From: M55B175 sp964635265 | GTDB lineage: Bacteria > Desulfobacterota > Desulfobacteria > Desulfobacterales > Desulfosalsimonadaceae | Direction of reading: 5' to 3' | Assembly: GCA_964635265.1 (NCBI GenBank) | Contig: CAZWNV010000170.1 | Span: 1-6,476 of the forward strand | Length of the DNA stretch: 6,476 nt | Shown here: positions 5,877 to 6,476 of the stretch, piece by piece | How the letters are laid out: each line of letters starts with the position of its first letter | How positions within the stretch are numbered: the stretch's first letter is position 1 | Notes under the pieces: model-generated | What the model saw: the letters and a program-made list of their open reading frames with translations, nothing else | What the model was told of the DNA's origin: nothing | Databases searched by the model: none | Program-made: the position numbers and the translations under genes

Positions 5877-6476
5877 TCAGAGAATAATATTGTAAGTATA
5901 GACCTCATCCACATAGGTTTTGTGCCACTGCGACAAATTTTTGCGAAACGGCTTGTCGAGGCCGAGCTCGGAGACGATCTCGCCCACGCATTCCACCACC
6001 CCCGCAACCAGTTGATCCTGTGGCGCATCGCCTGTATAGCGCAGTTTGCCGCCGGAATACGTAAGCTCTTTGGCAAAGGGATCCAGAAAGTCGTATTTAT
6101 CCACTTTTTCCATGAATTTTCGGTTGAGCAGGGTCTCGAAATCACTGCGCTTTTTTTTGTTGGCCCGAGTCACTTTCTCCAGAATGGCCAGAAGCGACTG
6201 GAGCATCTCCATGACCCGCTCCATATCCGGTGCGGCGGGCTGCACCCGGGCATCCTCCGCCTCACCATGCGCCGGGTGCGGCTCCTGTTCGGGCCCGGCA
6301 GGCGTTTGCACGGTTTGCTCTGCTGTCAAATCCGTTTTGTATACGTTAAATACACCCCCATGGTCCTGGCAGCGCTGTATCAGTTCATTGCGGTACTCGC
6401 GGCTTCGGTCAACCTCGGAAGTCCCCTGCGAACAGGATCCCCCGAGCATTGCCCCGTTATAGAAAAACAAAAGCCC
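5877..6476 (-). CDS. unrecognised protein, C-terminal part; start lies at or beyond the window edge
   Basis: I do not recognise this protein. The frame is open to the window edge, giving 199 visible codons before TGA. Candidate internal starts are TTG at 6470 and ATG at 6449, neither with a convincing ribosome site, so the gene may begin outside. Numbered from the TTG, residues 50-80 are a Pro/Glu/Ala-rich linker, residues 82-118 a charged helix with coiled-coil character (MERVMEMLQSLLAILEKV), and residues 119-197 a compact aromatic-rich domain with motifs KYDFLDPFAKELTYSGGKL and QWHKTYVDEVYTYNIIL. No membrane helix or catalytic motif is evident. It precedes the response-regulator gene by 58 bp on the same strand and is probably the upstream member of that transcription unit. 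Confidence 0.7.
   Translation of the reverse strand, partial: GLLFFYNGAMLGGSCSQGTSEVDRSREYRNELIQRCQDHGGVFNVYKTDLTAEQTVQTPAGPEQEPHPAHGEAEDARVQPAAPDMERVMEMLQSLLAILEKVTRANKKKRSDFETLLNRKFMEKVDKYDFLDPFAKELTYSGGKLRYTGDAPQDQLVAGVVECVGEIVSELGLDKPFRKNLSQWHKTYVDEVYTYNIIL

Overview
The window reads as a bacterial chromosome segment, most likely from a Desulfuromonadota (Geobacter/Pelobacter/Desulfuromonas-like) or related deltaproteobacterial lineage. That guess rests on a selenocysteine tRNA and on a gene set (PATAN/DUF4388 response regulator, Roadblock/LC7 protein, GspE/PilB-type ATPase, PilZ protein, class III cyclase) that is common in those groups. The lineage is an inference; no marker gene fixes it.

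Layout. Positions 1-55 (+) are the 3' part of a tRNA-Sec gene (selC) cut by the left edge. Everything else of substance lies on the minus strand and runs right to left: an unrecognised protein cut by the right edge (5877-6476), a response regulator with REC, PATAN and a Roadblock-like C-terminus (4709-5818), a stand-alone Roadblock/LC7 protein (4309-4674), a 150-bp AT-rich gap with a candidate promoter and a perfect 16-bp palindrome, a 796-residue TPR-extended GspE/PilB-type ATPase (1768-4158), a PilZ-domain protein (1209 to about 1712) and a membrane-bound class III nucleotide cyclase (127-1212). The last two overlap by 4 bp (ATGA). The cyclase gene ends tail-to-tail with selC across 71 bp.

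How the genes may work together. The set joins several signalling inputs around one secretion/pilus-type motor ATPase: aspartyl phosphorylation (REC), probable Roadblock/PATAN protein-protein scaffolding of the kind used with MglA-like GTPases, c-di-GMP sensing (PilZ, and possibly a degenerate MshEN domain in the ATPase), and cyclic nucleotide synthesis (cyclase). No pilin, platform protein (PilC/GspF), secretin or MglA GTPase is visible, so the ATPase is an orphan within this window. A role in regulating type IV pili, type II secretion or surface-associated motility is inferred, not shown. There are no mobile elements, CRISPR arrays or rRNA genes, and no stretch over 300 bases lacks a gene.
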